A DNA stretch of 13,607 bases from an uncultured Chloracidobacterium sp. (lineage in GTDB: Bacteria > Acidobacteriota > Blastocatellia > Pyrinomonadales > Pyrinomonadaceae): the NCBI GenBank assembly GCA_937941715.1, contig CALDGX010000030.1, positions 1-13,607 on the forward strand, given 5' to 3'. The notes below the pieces were generated by a model. That model searched no databases. It saw only the letters and a program-made list of their open reading frames with translations, and was not told the DNA's origin. The position numbers and the translations under genes were made by a program. This document shows positions 6,423 through 13,607 of the stretch, in pieces (position 1 is the first letter of the stretch; each line of letters starts with the position of its first letter).

Positions 6423-7314
6423 AGATCGAACCCTGCCGCTGTCGCAGCGGCCCGCCATTGCGGCTTTTCAAAACGCTTTGGATCTCGGCCGCGATCGAAA
6501 GAGCGATGGCCTCGGGCGTGTCGGCACCGATATCGAGCCCGATCGGTGCGTAGAGCCGCGAAAGCTGGCTTTCGGTGAAGGTTTCGCCCGCCGCGGCAAG
6601 TTCACCGAGCAGTTGCTCGGTCCGGCGTTTGGGGCCCAACGCTCCGACATAAAATGCCGTTGACCGCAGCAGTTCGGGCAGCACGATGCGATCGCGGCTA
6701 TAGTTATGCGTCATGATCACCGCGGCGGTATAGCTATCGGCAGTGAACAGCGGCGCGAGGTCCACCGGATCGAGCACAAGCTCTCTCGCGGCCGGAAAAC
6801 GATCAGCGGCCAGAAACGCCGGGCGATGGTCGTGTACGGTTATTTGCCAGCCGAGTTCCGACGCGATCCGTACGAGCGGGATCGCATCCGTACCCGCCCC
6901 GAACAGCAGCAGGGCGATCGGCGGGACGGCGTCCTCTGACGCCTCGCGGCCGTAATACGCGGCATTGAGTTTCGCGATGATCGGGCTGTCCTTGCCGATC
7001 GATTCGAGCCGGATGCGGATAACGCCGCGGCAACCCATGTTGAGACTGAAGACCGACCCTTCGTTTTCGGTCGTGTCGTAAGTAAAGATCTCGGTCTCGC
7101 CGCTCGCGAGCACGCGCTTTGCACGTTCGAGCACATCCGCCTCAAGACATCCGCCCGAGACAGTGCCCGACGTCGTCCCGTCGGGCATGATCAGCATGCG
7201 GGCGCCGGGCAGCCGGTAGCCCGAGCCGATAACTTCGGTCACGGTCGCGAGAACGGCCCGGTCACCGGCACCGAATCCGGCGACGCAGGCTAAAATATCA
7301 CTTACCTCTTTCAT
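6403..7314 (-). CDS. xdhC: XdhC/CoxI-family molybdenum enzyme maturation factor
   Basis: The 303 residues are of the XdhC/CoxI family, cytoplasmic proteins that bind the molybdenum cofactor and promote its sulfuration and insertion into xanthine dehydrogenase-type enzymes. The N-terminal domain (about 8-75) contains SGGCLEADV (53-61) with the conserved Cys56. The C-terminal Rossmann-like domain has FGAGTDAIPLVRIA (138-151), MTHNYSRD (201-208), GALGPKRR (224-231) and the family ending PIGLDIGADTPEAIALSIAAEI (as two adjoining motifs, 257-278). Both halves are present, so this is the full-length form. The ATG directly follows the stop of the cytochrome gene (TAAATG, no gap), so translation is very probably by reinitiation. 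It lies between the structural genes and mocA, which fits its maturation role. Confidence 0.92.
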   Translation of the reverse strand: MKEVSDILACVAGFGAGDRAVLATVTEVIGSGYRLPGARMLIMPDGTTSGTVSGGCLEADVLERAKRVLASGETEIFTYDTTENEGSVFSLNMGCRGVIRIRLESIGKDSPIIAKLNAAYYGREASEDAVPPIALLLFGAGTDAIPLVRIASELGWQITVHDHRPAFLAADRFPAARELVLDPVDLAPLFTADSYTAAVIMTHNYSRDRIVLPELLRSTAFYVGALGPKRRTEQLLGELAAAGETFTESQLSRLYAPIGLDIGADTPEAIALSIAAEIQSVLKSRNGGPLRQRQGSIYDRQQI

Positions 7315-7920
7315 TTATTCCGGACAGGCGGCACCGGCGTCGATCCACTCGTTCAGCTTTTTCAGAAAGTCGGCCTGGCTCAAGGGCGGTGTCGTGCGTC
7401 CGCTGCCGGGGTTCCATGCCCAGCCGACTAGCGGATCGGTCTCGATATGATGGATCGATTCTTTGAGCGTCTTTCTGCCGCCGTTCCGGGCCGGGTCCTT
7501 GAGTTGCTGGCAGAGTGCTGCGGCGGTCATTCCCTGAAACACCATCTTGTTGTCGGCGGGCGGCATATGCCAATTCGGGGCACCGGGCGGCAATCCCTCG
7601 CCGTCCATATTTTCTGCCTGATGGCAGGTGGCACATTCCATGCCGGCAACGCCCTTGCCGTCAGTGCCGCGTTTGACGTCCTGATCGTGAATGCGGCGCT
7701 CGTCGCCCTGCGTCGGGGCGTCGCCCCCCGGGTGGCAGTTAGAACATCGGGCAGAAAAGAAGACCTTTACGGCCTCGTTAAAGGCCGCACGGGCCTTTAC
7801 CGCATCCTCGGCAGTTGAAGCCGCAACATGTTCGATCGGTTCAAACCGTCCGACGCGGGCAAACGCGATCACGGCCACGGCGATCCCTATCACCAGCAAC
7901 TTTAAGATTCGACTGCTCAA
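7315..7920 (-). CDS. Di-heme c-type cytochrome of the molybdenum hydroxylase operon
   Basis: The 201-residue protein has an N-terminal hydrophobic segment (about 5-21) that acts as a signal or membrane anchor, so it is periplasmic. Two heme c attachment sites are visible: C59-S-N-C62-H63 and C96-A-T-C99-H100. Several Met residues (M94, M119, M126, M131) could be distal ligands. The C-terminal half carries a Trp-rich motif, LVGWAWNPGSGR (164-175), not usual in simple class I cytochromes c. I recall it from small proteins next to IorAB genes in other bacteria, though this is from memory. The start is a TTG at 7920, preceded by an excellent Shine-Dalgarno; no ATG is available in frame nearby. 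Placed directly after the molybdopterin subunit gene, it is the likely electron acceptor in place of an FAD subunit. Partner and redox role are inferred. Confidence 0.85.
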   Translation of the reverse strand: MSSRILKLLVIGIAVAVIAFARVGRFEPIEHVAASTAEDAVKARAAFNEAVKVFFSARCSNCHPGGDAPTQGDERRIHDQDVKRGTDGKGVAGMECATCHQAENMDGEGLPPGAPNWHMPPADNKMVFQGMTAAALCQQLKDPARNGGRKTLKESIHHIETDPLVGWAWNPGSGRTTPPLSQADFLKKLNEWIDAGAACPE

Positions 7921-7927
7921 TCTAATG

Positions 7928-7934
7928 CTCCCCT
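7928..7934 (-). promoter_or_regulatory. Shine-Dalgarno (AGGGGAG) fixing the TTG start of the cytochrome gene
   Basis: Read on the minus strand, AGGGGAG is separated from TTG (7920-7918) by seven bases. This spacing and the lack of a nearby in-frame ATG decide the start codon. Confidence 0.7.
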
Positions 7935-7948
7935 TGATCTACTTCTAA

Positions 7949-10129
7949 CTAAGAACGTTTAAGCTCGTCGGTCTTGATCGGCAGGCTGCGGACACGTTTG
8001 CCCGTAGCGGCAAAGATCGCGTTGACGACCGCCGGCGCGATCGGCGGCGTGCCCGGTTCGCCGACGCCGCCATGCGGAGCCGTACTCGGCACCAGATGGA
8101 CCTCGACCTTTGGCATTTCGTTCATTCTGAGCGGTTTGTAGTTGTTGAAATTGGTCTGAACGACCCGCCCGTTCTTGATCGTGATCTCGCCGTAGAGTGC
8201 GGCCGAGAGGCCGTAAACGACCGAACCTTCCATTTGGGCGGCAACGGTGTCGGGATTGACGATCTGGCCGCAATCGGCAGCACAAACGACCCGATCGACC
8301 TTGACCTTGCCATCCGGTCCGACCGTGACCTCGGCGACCTGCGCGACATACGAACCGAAACTCTCAGCAACGGCAATGCCGCGGCCGGAACCAGCCGGGA
8401 GCTTTTTGCCCCAGCCGGCCTTTTCGGCGGCAAGCCTCAAAACCCCGGCGTGCCTGGACTTTTCATCGAGCAGCGAGAGACGGTACTCGAGCGGATCCTT
8501 TCCGGCAAGAGCGGCGAGTTCGTCCATAAAGCACTCGACTGAAAAAGCCGTATGCGAACTGCCGACCGATCGCCAAAAGCCCACCGGAACGCCCGTATCC
8601 ACACGGATCCAGTCGCACTGAAAATTGGGAATCTTGTATTCGAGCTCGTGAGCGCCCTCGAACGACGAACTGTCGAGCTGATCGTCCTTGAGGTTAAAGC
8701 CGAACGCCTTTCCGGCACGGGCCATGATCGCGTCCGTCGCCAGCCGATGACGCCAGAACACAGGCTTTCCCTCAGCGTCCAAACCGGCGGAAAGTTTGTT
8801 GTAGACGGCCGGACGATATACATCGTTCTGCATATCGTCTTCGCGTGTCCATACGACCTTGACCGGTTTTCCGGCTGCTTTTGACAAGAGCGTGGCGTCG
8901 ATCACGTAGTCCATTTCGAATCGCCTGCCGAATCCGCCGCCAAGCATCGTGGTGTTTACCTTGACCTTTTCGACCGGTACGCCCGCCGCTTTCGCGACAG
9001 TGCCCTGGACCAGCATCTGGGCCTGGACGCCGCCCCAAACCTCAGCGCTGTCCGATCGCACGTCAGCTGTGAAATTCATCGGCTCCATCGTGGCGTGAGC
9101 CAAAAACGGAGCGTAATAGACCGCGTCGAGGGTCTTTGCCGCTTTTGCCCGGCCGGCGGCGACATCGCCGATCTTCTTCGCCTCAAGACCCTTTTTCGAG
9201 GCCTCAGCGTCGACAAAAGATTTCATTATCGTCTCGCTCGATACCGCGGCCATCGGGCCCTCTTCCCAAGTGACCTTCAGCGCCGATTTGCCCTTGCGGG
9301 CCGCGACGAACGAATCAGCGATGACCCCGACGCCGTATCCGAGCGACACAACGTGCGTGACACCCTTGACGGCCTTGGCGGCGGCATCGTCGACCGATTT
9401 GACGGTCCCGCCGATGACCGGCGACCGCAGGATGATCGCATAGAGCATTCCCGGTACCTTGACGTCGATGCCGAAGACCGCGGTCCCGTTGACCTTGGCG
9501 GGCGAGTCGAGCCGTTTGACGGCCTTGCCTATGTACCTGAAATCCTTCGGATCCTTGAGTTTCGGTTTGTCGGATGGAGCGATCTTAGCCGCCGCCTCGA
9601 GAAGGTCGCCATAAGCCGCACTGCGCTTTGTGGCGGTGTGAACGACACGTCCGTTTTCGGCGATACAAGTGTCGGCCGGCACGTTCCAAGACGCAGCGGC
9701 GGCGGCGATCAGCATTTCGCGAACCTGAGCGGCGGCTTTTCGAAGCGGGGCAAAAAAGCCCTTGACGCTCGAACTGCCGCCCGTGCCCTGCATCCCCATC
9801 GCCGGGTTAAGAAACGCCTTGTCGGCCGGCCCGTGAGCAAACGTCACGTTTGCCCAGTCGACCTCGAGTTCGTCGGCGACGATCATCGGCAGGCTGGTCA
9901 TCACGCCCTGGCCCATCTCGGACTGCCCGACGACGACCGTGACCTTGCCATCCCGGGCGATCTTGATAAACGCGTTTGGCGAAAAATCGGCCGCCGGAGC
10001 GGCACCAACGCCGAAGCGTTCTTCCGCCTTGGTCGTACCGGGTATATTTATGCCGAAAACCAGGGCTCCGCCGGCTACGATGGATGCCTTTAAGAATGAA
10101 CGCCGATCTAGTTCTTGTTTGGTCTTCAT
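7949..10129 (-). CDS. Tat-exported molybdopterin-binding subunit, aldehyde/isoquinoline oxidoreductase family (IorB-like)
   Basis: The 726 residues form the catalytic large subunit of a xanthine oxidase-family molybdenum hydroxylase, resembling isoquinoline 1-oxidoreductase beta subunit. A twin-arginine signal is clear (DRRSFLKASIVAGGALVFG, near residue 8), so the folded, cofactor-loaded enzyme is exported. GGGFGRRFEMDY is a typical molybdopterin-domain motif, and GVGEPGTPP near the C-terminus supplies the catalytic Glu, about residue 691. The whole is one uninterrupted chain of usual IorB length. The start is the ATG at 10129, seven bases after a perfect GGAGGT. An in-frame ATG at 10144 would add five residues and overlap the ribosome site. 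It follows the 2Fe-2S gene with one base between. The substrate (aldehyde or N-heterocycle) cannot be assigned from sequence alone. Confidence 0.92.
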   Translation of the reverse strand: MKTKQELDRRSFLKASIVAGGALVFGINIPGTTKAEERFGVGAAPAADFSPNAFIKIARDGKVTVVVGQSEMGQGVMTSLPMIVADELEVDWANVTFAHGPADKAFLNPAMGMQGTGGSSSVKGFFAPLRKAAAQVREMLIAAAAASWNVPADTCIAENGRVVHTATKRSAAYGDLLEAAAKIAPSDKPKLKDPKDFRYIGKAVKRLDSPAKVNGTAVFGIDVKVPGMLYAIILRSPVIGGTVKSVDDAAAKAVKGVTHVVSLGYGVGVIADSFVAARKGKSALKVTWEEGPMAAVSSETIMKSFVDAEASKKGLEAKKIGDVAAGRAKAAKTLDAVYYAPFLAHATMEPMNFTADVRSDSAEVWGGVQAQMLVQGTVAKAAGVPVEKVKVNTTMLGGGFGRRFEMDYVIDATLLSKAAGKPVKVVWTREDDMQNDVYRPAVYNKLSAGLDAEGKPVFWRHRLATDAIMARAGKAFGFNLKDDQLDSSSFEGAHELEYKIPNFQCDWIRVDTGVPVGFWRSVGSSHTAFSVECFMDELAALAGKDPLEYRLSLLDEKSRHAGVLRLAAEKAGWGKKLPAGSGRGIAVAESFGSYVAQVAEVTVGPDGKVKVDRVVCAADCGQIVNPDTVAAQMEGSVVYGLSAALYGEITIKNGRVVQTNFNNYKPLRMNEMPKVEVHLVPSTAPHGGVGEPGTPPIAPAVVNAIFAATGKRVRSLPIKTDELKRS

Positions 10130-10130
10130 C

Positions 10131-10589
10131 TTATTTACCTCCATTTGCTGCCGCTAGTTTGATCGCGGCACGGACACGGTTATATGTCCCGCAACGGCAA
10201 ATAATACCGTTCATTGCCTGATCGATATCGGCGTCGGTCGGTTTCGGTGTCTTCTTGAGCATTGCGGCGGCGGCCATGATCTGGCCCGACTGGCAGTATC
10301 CGCACTGGGGGGCGTCTTCGGCGATCCACGCTTTTTGCAGCGGATGACTCGAGTCGGGCGACAGGCCCTCAATGGTCGTAACTTCCTTGCCGACGACGGC
10401 GCTTATCGGGGTAACGCACGAGCGGCGGGCCTCGCCGTCGACGTGGATCGTGCATGAGCCGCACTGGGCGATGCCGCATCCAAATTTCGTCCCGGTCAAC
10501 CCGAATTCGTCGCGGAGCACCCACAGCATCGGTGTGCTGGGGTCGGAATCGGTTTCGAAAACCTTTTTATTTACGCTGATCTTAGTCAT
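10131..10589 (-). CDS. 2Fe-2S subunit of the molybdenum hydroxylase (IorA-like)
   Basis: This 152-residue small subunit of xanthine oxidase-family enzymes carries two 2Fe-2S clusters between the molybdenum centre and the outer acceptor. The N-terminal plant-ferredoxin-type domain has C38, C43, C46 and C58 (CGIAQCGSC plus a later Cys). The C-terminal helical domain has C96 and C99 (CGYC) and C131 and C133 (CRC). All eight ligands are present and the length is normal. It has no signal peptide, so it probably leaves the cell bound to the Tat-signal-bearing large subunit. The ATG at 10589 has GAGG eight bases upstream (10598-10601). It is the first gene of the operon that continues through iorB, the cytochrome, xdhC and mocA. 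Confidence 0.93.
   Translation of the reverse strand: MTKISVNKKVFETDSDPSTPMLWVLRDEFGLTGTKFGCGIAQCGSCTIHVDGEARRSCVTPISAVVGKEVTTIEGLSPDSSHPLQKAWIAEDAPQCGYCQSGQIMAAAAMLKKTPKPTDADIDQAMNGIICRCGTYNRVRAAIKLAAANGGK
10137..10142 (-). promoter_or_regulatory. Shine-Dalgarno (GGAGGT) of the molybdopterin subunit gene
   Basis: The perfect GGAGGT lies in the last codons of the 2Fe-2S subunit gene (encoding the Gly-Gly end), seven bases before the ATG at 10129. It settles the start and couples the two subunits' translation. Confidence 0.75.
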
Positions 10590-10700
10590 AAAGGCATCCT
10601 CAAACTGCGCAGCAAGAACGAGCCGCAGAACATTGCAAAATGAAAAATGTGATCACCGAAATAATAACACGGATCAGGTCAATGACCGCAAGAAAATGAA
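10590..10700 (-). promoter_or_regulatory. Intergenic region upstream of the molybdenum operon; weak promoter candidate
   Basis: This 111-base gap separates the end of the transglycosylase gene from the first operon gene. It is AT-richer than its surroundings. On the minus strand, TTGCGG (10691-10686) and TTATTA (10667-10662) are 18 bases apart and could be -35/-10 boxes. An 8-bp palindrome, GTGATCAC, lies at 10649-10656 and might be an operator. No strong terminator for the upstream gene is seen. All of this is low-certainty pattern matching. Confidence 0.2.
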
Positions 10701-12998
10701 CTATTCGTCGGCCGAGCCGCTCAGTTGGATCTCCGGATTTTCCAAGGCGAACTGGTCCCGCGGCTTTGAGTCGATCTCGCCCCTTAGCGGCCGTGTTCCG
10801 ACGTTCGGACGGAAGTTTCCCGCCTCGTCATACAGCCGGCGATACTGCGCCGTGTTGCGGATCACACCCTGAACATAGCCCTTGGTTTCCTTGAACGGGA
10901 TCTCCTCGACAAATTCATCCATTTCCGCGGGCAGCGTCGCCCGCCATTGCGGTACCCGTCCGGGGCCTGCGTTGTATGCGACCGCAACATATTCGATACG
11001 CCCGAATTTGGCGAACTGGTCCTTCATATACGCTGTACCGAGTTCGATATTCAATTGCGGCTGGAAAAGCGACGCAGGGGTGACCTGTGCGGTCTTCGAA
11101 ACGTATTTCTTCGCCATCGTCTGCGCCGTCGGCACAAGCAATTGCATCAGGCCAAAGGCGTTAGCGGGCGATTTGGCGGTCGGTGTAAAGACCGATTCCT
11201 GCCGTATCAGGCCGGCGACCTGAAAAGCGTCGAGTCCGCGTTCGCCGGCCCAATATTTGATCTCATTCCAGTTGATCAGCGGGTAAAAGATCGACCATTC
11301 TTCGCGTCCCATTTCCTCGGGGAACATTTGAGCGTAATCCGGATAGCTTGCCCTGAGCGCCAAAAATGCGGCCGTGTTGTCGCCCTTGAAACGATAGTGC
11401 CGGGCGAGGGCCAAATTGACGCGAGGGCTATTCCCGGCAGATCTTTTGGCCTCCTGCAGTTCGTCAAAGGCCCAATCGAAAATGCCGACGGAGCTCAATT
11501 CGTCGCTTTTGTCAGCAAGAGCGATAGCCGCCGGTCCGGCCGTTTCGCCGGCAACCGTCACTGTCTTTAGATTAGCGACGGCTCGGGCGATAAGGTCGTT
11601 CGGCGGGGCGGTCGAGCGGCAATTGCCCTGGGCTTTCATCGCGGACATTCGGCCGAGTGCGAGATAGCCGTACCAGTTTGCCGAATACCGGTAGATCACA
11701 CCCTCGTAGAGCGCACAGGCCTCGGCGATCTTTCCAGCACGTTCGGAGTCGCGGGCGGCCCAATATCCGGCCTTTCCGCGATTGGTCGTGTCCTTATCCG
11801 CGTACCGGGCGAGATGGTCAATGAACATCTGCGATGACAACGCAAAGTTGCCGTTCTCATGCTGGAACCAGCCCGCCTCGAACTGTGCGGCGGCGACCTC
11901 GATCGCGTTAGGGTACGCGGCAACCGCCGTATTAAAGTAATAGCCCTCGTCAGTGCGATTTCGGGCGTCGCGAGCGGCCATGCCCGCGTCGATCAGCGTT
12001 TTGGTGACAAGCGTCCCCGACGGAAAGTTTTGCTTCATCGCATCGGCAGTTGAGCGAAGCTGCGGCCACATTTTCGCTTTGGCGTAGCCGAGGGCCAATT
12101 GTCGGAAGCCTTCTTCGCGTTCCTTGGCGGAAACAGCGATCGCGGCAAAAACACTCTGAGCTTCTGCCATCTTGCCGGTGTTCGAAAGGGCCTCGACGCG
12201 TCTGACCGCCGCTTTCGACGAATACGCTGAAGGATAACGGGTTGCCAGGTCGGCGTACGCTGCGGCCGCGTCGACATAGGATCTGGTCGCCATCAGGCGC
12301 TCGGCACGCGTGGCGAGCTCATCGGCATTAATCGGTGTCAGCGGTTGTGACATCGCGGTCAGCTTGGCCTCTGACTCCTTGGCTGCCGCCGTGCCTGCGG
12401 CATAGAAATAAGTGCGGCGATAGTAACGGACCGCCTCGGCCTGTGAGCCCTGCGCTTCGTAGGCCTTAGCGGTCAGCAACAATGCGTCGGCGTCATCCTT
12501 CTCGCTCAGGGCGATCAACATCGGCGGGACCTCGACTGCACGGCCGGCCTGGATCGCCGACGCTGCCCATAGCAGTTTGGCGTCGCGGACACGTATCGAC
12601 GCCGGGAAATCATTGATCAGTCGAGTCAATGCCGACATGGCATCGGTATGGTCACCGGCATTTTGCAATGCCCGGCCCCTCAGCCAAAGGGCCTGGTCGG
12701 CGACTTTTGTCTTTTTCAGGAATACATCCGAATTCAATAGAGCAGCGGCACCGGCAAAATCATTTGCCTCGAAGCGGATGCGAGCCCGCAGCAGTTTGGC
12801 CAAAGCCCCCGTCCGTTTTCCGGCAAAACGCGACTCGATATCAGCCACAACACCCTCAGGCGGCAGTTTTCCGCTGCCGGCAAATTGACGCAGATTCGCC
12901 AACGCCTGTTCCTCGGTTTGCTGGGCCGAACAGCCGAGCGTGAACAGCACAAGGCTCACTGCAAAGCACACACTAAAATTCAGGTACTTAAAAAACAT
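10701..12998 (-). CDS. slt: Soluble-type lytic murein transglycosylase (Slt70-like)
   Basis: The 765-residue envelope enzyme cleaves peptidoglycan with formation of 1,6-anhydromuramic acid. Residues 1-25 are a signal sequence. TLGC near its end only loosely resembles a lipobox, so either a lipoprotein or ordinary cleavage is possible. A long Ala-rich alpha-helical repeat region of TPR/superhelix type fills about 30-570, like the Slt70 doughnut. The C-terminal SLT domain (about 585-720) has the catalytic Glu601 in GLIRQESVF, then NAFGLMQL and VAYNAGPGRV, all family hallmarks. The frame is open upstream to a TTG at 13070, but the ATG at 12998 puts the hydrophobic signal at the N-terminus and has GGAG about twelve bases upstream. 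It is divergent from the VWA gene at 13151 and upstream of the molybdenum operon on the same strand. Confidence 0.9.
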   Translation of the reverse strand: MFFKYLNFSVCFAVSLVLFTLGCSAQQTEEQALANLRQFAGSGKLPPEGVVADIESRFAGKRTGALAKLLRARIRFEANDFAGAAALLNSDVFLKKTKVADQALWLRGRALQNAGDHTDAMSALTRLINDFPASIRVRDAKLLWAASAIQAGRAVEVPPMLIALSEKDDADALLLTAKAYEAQGSQAEAVRYYRRTYFYAAGTAAAKESEAKLTAMSQPLTPINADELATRAERLMATRSYVDAAAAYADLATRYPSAYSSKAAVRRVEALSNTGKMAEAQSVFAAIAVSAKEREEGFRQLALGYAKAKMWPQLRSTADAMKQNFPSGTLVTKTLIDAGMAARDARNRTDEGYYFNTAVAAYPNAIEVAAAQFEAGWFQHENGNFALSSQMFIDHLARYADKDTTNRGKAGYWAARDSERAGKIAEACALYEGVIYRYSANWYGYLALGRMSAMKAQGNCRSTAPPNDLIARAVANLKTVTVAGETAGPAAIALADKSDELSSVGIFDWAFDELQEAKRSAGNSPRVNLALARHYRFKGDNTAAFLALRASYPDYAQMFPEEMGREEWSIFYPLINWNEIKYWAGERGLDAFQVAGLIRQESVFTPTAKSPANAFGLMQLLVPTAQTMAKKYVSKTAQVTPASLFQPQLNIELGTAYMKDQFAKFGRIEYVAVAYNAGPGRVPQWRATLPAEMDEFVEEIPFKETKGYVQGVIRNTAQYRRLYDEAGNFRPNVGTRPLRGEIDSKPRDQFALENPEIQLSGSADE

Positions 12999-13150
12999 CT
13001 GTCTGCAATTCTCCAGGGTGATCTGATGCGATAAACGAGGCGGCAACGGCTTCCTCGATATATTTCCCAAGCGGTCTAAAATAGTTATATCATAACCATC
13101 AACAATCGGCTTTGAGATCGAACTCCAATGCGTCAGATGTGTTTTCCGCC
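12999..13150. promoter_or_regulatory. Divergent intergenic region between slt and the second VWA gene
   Basis: These 152 bases must hold both promoters. A dyad GTTAT-ATC-ATAAC lies at 13084-13096 in the most AT-rich part. On the minus strand, TTGTTG and TATTTT, 16 bases apart across this dyad, are a possible slt promoter. A small inverted pair CGAGG/CCTCG (13036-13040, 13053-13057) would fall in the slt leader RNA. No convincing Shine-Dalgarno precedes 13151. Confidence 0.25.
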
Positions 13151-13607
13151 ATGAGAAGTTTTCCGGCTATTTTCCTTTTGATCACCGCACTGGCAATTTT
13201 CGCATTGGGGCAAAAGCCAACGCCGACACCCTCGCCCGAAAACGATGTCGTCAAGATCTCGACAGCGTTGATCCAGTTGGACGTGACGGTGGTCGATCAG
13301 CGGGGAAAGGTCGTGAGCGACCTGCGTCCGGATGAGATCGAGATCTACGAGAACGGCGAGAAGCAAACGATAACGAACTTCTCGTTCGTTTCATCGATCC
13401 GACCGGCCGTTCCCCCGCCATCCGCGCCCGACAAGAACGCGGTCCCGGTGCCGCAGGCAGTTCTAAGGCCCGAACAGGTAACGCGGACATTCGCACTGGT
13501 CGTTGATGATCTTTCGCTTTCATTCGAAAGTGCCTATCAGACACGCCGGACGTTGAAGAAATTCGTCGATGAACAGATGGTCGACGGCGATCTGGTGGCG
13601 ATCATCA
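13151..13607 (+). CDS. Second secreted VWA-domain protein (5' part, runs off the window)
   Basis: The frame is open from ATG 13151 to the window end (152 codons, no stop). It starts with a signal peptide (MRSFPAIFLLITALAIFALG, cut before QK), followed by a short TPTPSP linker. A beta-rich segment comes next (about residues 34-78: LIQLDVTVVDQRGKVV, then EIEIYENGEKQTITNF), which is the usual N-terminal part of VWFA-related Acidobacterial proteins. FALVVDDLSLSF (about 117-128) marks the start of the VWA domain. It has D-D-L-S-L-S at the MIDAS position: read as DxSxS, the second Asp (D-L-S-L-S) fits. The rest of the domain is outside the window. It resembles the 1473-2534 protein in layout rather than closely in sequence. 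The ligand is unknown. Confidence 0.85.
   Translation, partial: MRSFPAIFLLITALAIFALGQKPTPTPSPENDVVKISTALIQLDVTVVDQRGKVVSDLRPDEIEIYENGEKQTITNFSFVSSIRPAVPPPSAPDKNAVPVPQAVLRPEQVTRTFALVVDDLSLSFESAYQTRRTLKKFVDEQMVDGDLVAII

Noticed and set aside
9095..10093. Long plus-strand open frame (332 codons) opposite the molybdopterin subunit gene
   Set aside because: It is an antisense shadow of a well-supported IorB-like gene. Its product is Arg/Asp-rich with no recognisable motif, as expected from high-G+C codon bias.
13084..13096. AT-rich dyad considered as a dif site for the Xer recombinase
   Set aside because: Its half-sites read TTAT...ATAA, the reverse of the ATAA...TTAT order of dif arms. It is too short, and it is far from the xer gene.
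13071..13132. Longer N-terminal extension of the lytic transglycosylase beyond 12998
   Set aside because: The upstream extension starts with TTG at 13070 at best and would put 24 polar residues before the signal sequence. The ATG at 12998 is the natural start.
1..13607. CRISPR arrays, tRNA or rRNA genes, toxin-antitoxin or classical defence systems
   Set aside because: No regularly spaced direct repeats, cloverleaf-like segments or recognisable defence genes were seen on either strand. Nearly all the sequence is accounted for by the listed genes.

Overview
The window looks like chromosomal DNA from an acidobacterium, probably of the Blastocatellia/Pyrinomonadaceae type. This placement is inferred. 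It rests on two secreted von Willebrand factor A (VWA) proteins of the 'VWFA-related Acidobacterial' type with Thr-Pro linkers after the signal peptide, a moderately high G+C content, and a secreted DPP-IV-type peptidase. No rRNA, tRNA or CRISPR array is visible, so the taxonomy is not fixed by a marker.

Left edge (1-660): the 3' end of an unidentified gene runs into a compact mobile unit. This unit is a small HUH/Y1 (IS200/REP-associated) transposase gene enclosed by two exact 27-bp copies of a palindromic repeat in opposite orientation (101-127 and 628-654). A second, inner pair of GGCTNNAGCC palindromes lies closer to the gene.

Plus-strand block (695-5802): a TauE/SafE-type membrane transporter, a secreted VWA protein with an intact metal-binding (MIDAS) motif, a XerC/XerD-type tyrosine recombinase whose start overlaps the VWA gene, a probable hairpin, and a secreted S9B (DPP-IV-like) serine peptidase with a complete catalytic triad.

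Minus-strand operon (10589 down to 5808): five tightly packed genes for a molybdenum hydroxylase and its maturation. They are a 2Fe-2S subunit (IorA-like), a Tat-exported molybdopterin subunit (IorB-like), a di-heme c-type cytochrome, an XdhC/CoxI maturation factor and a MocA-type cytidylyltransferase. No FAD subunit is present. The simplest model is that electrons pass from the molybdenum centre through 2Fe-2S to the cytochrome at the outer face of the membrane, while XdhC and MocA prepare the cofactor in the cytoplasm. The substrate cannot be read from the sequence.

Right edge (10701-13607): a large lytic murein transglycosylase on the minus strand, then, divergently, the 5' part of a second VWA protein that runs off the window. 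Most of the window is ordinary chromosomal content. The parts most worth a second look are the symmetric repeat/transposase unit and the FAD-less molybdenum enzyme operon with its own cytochrome.
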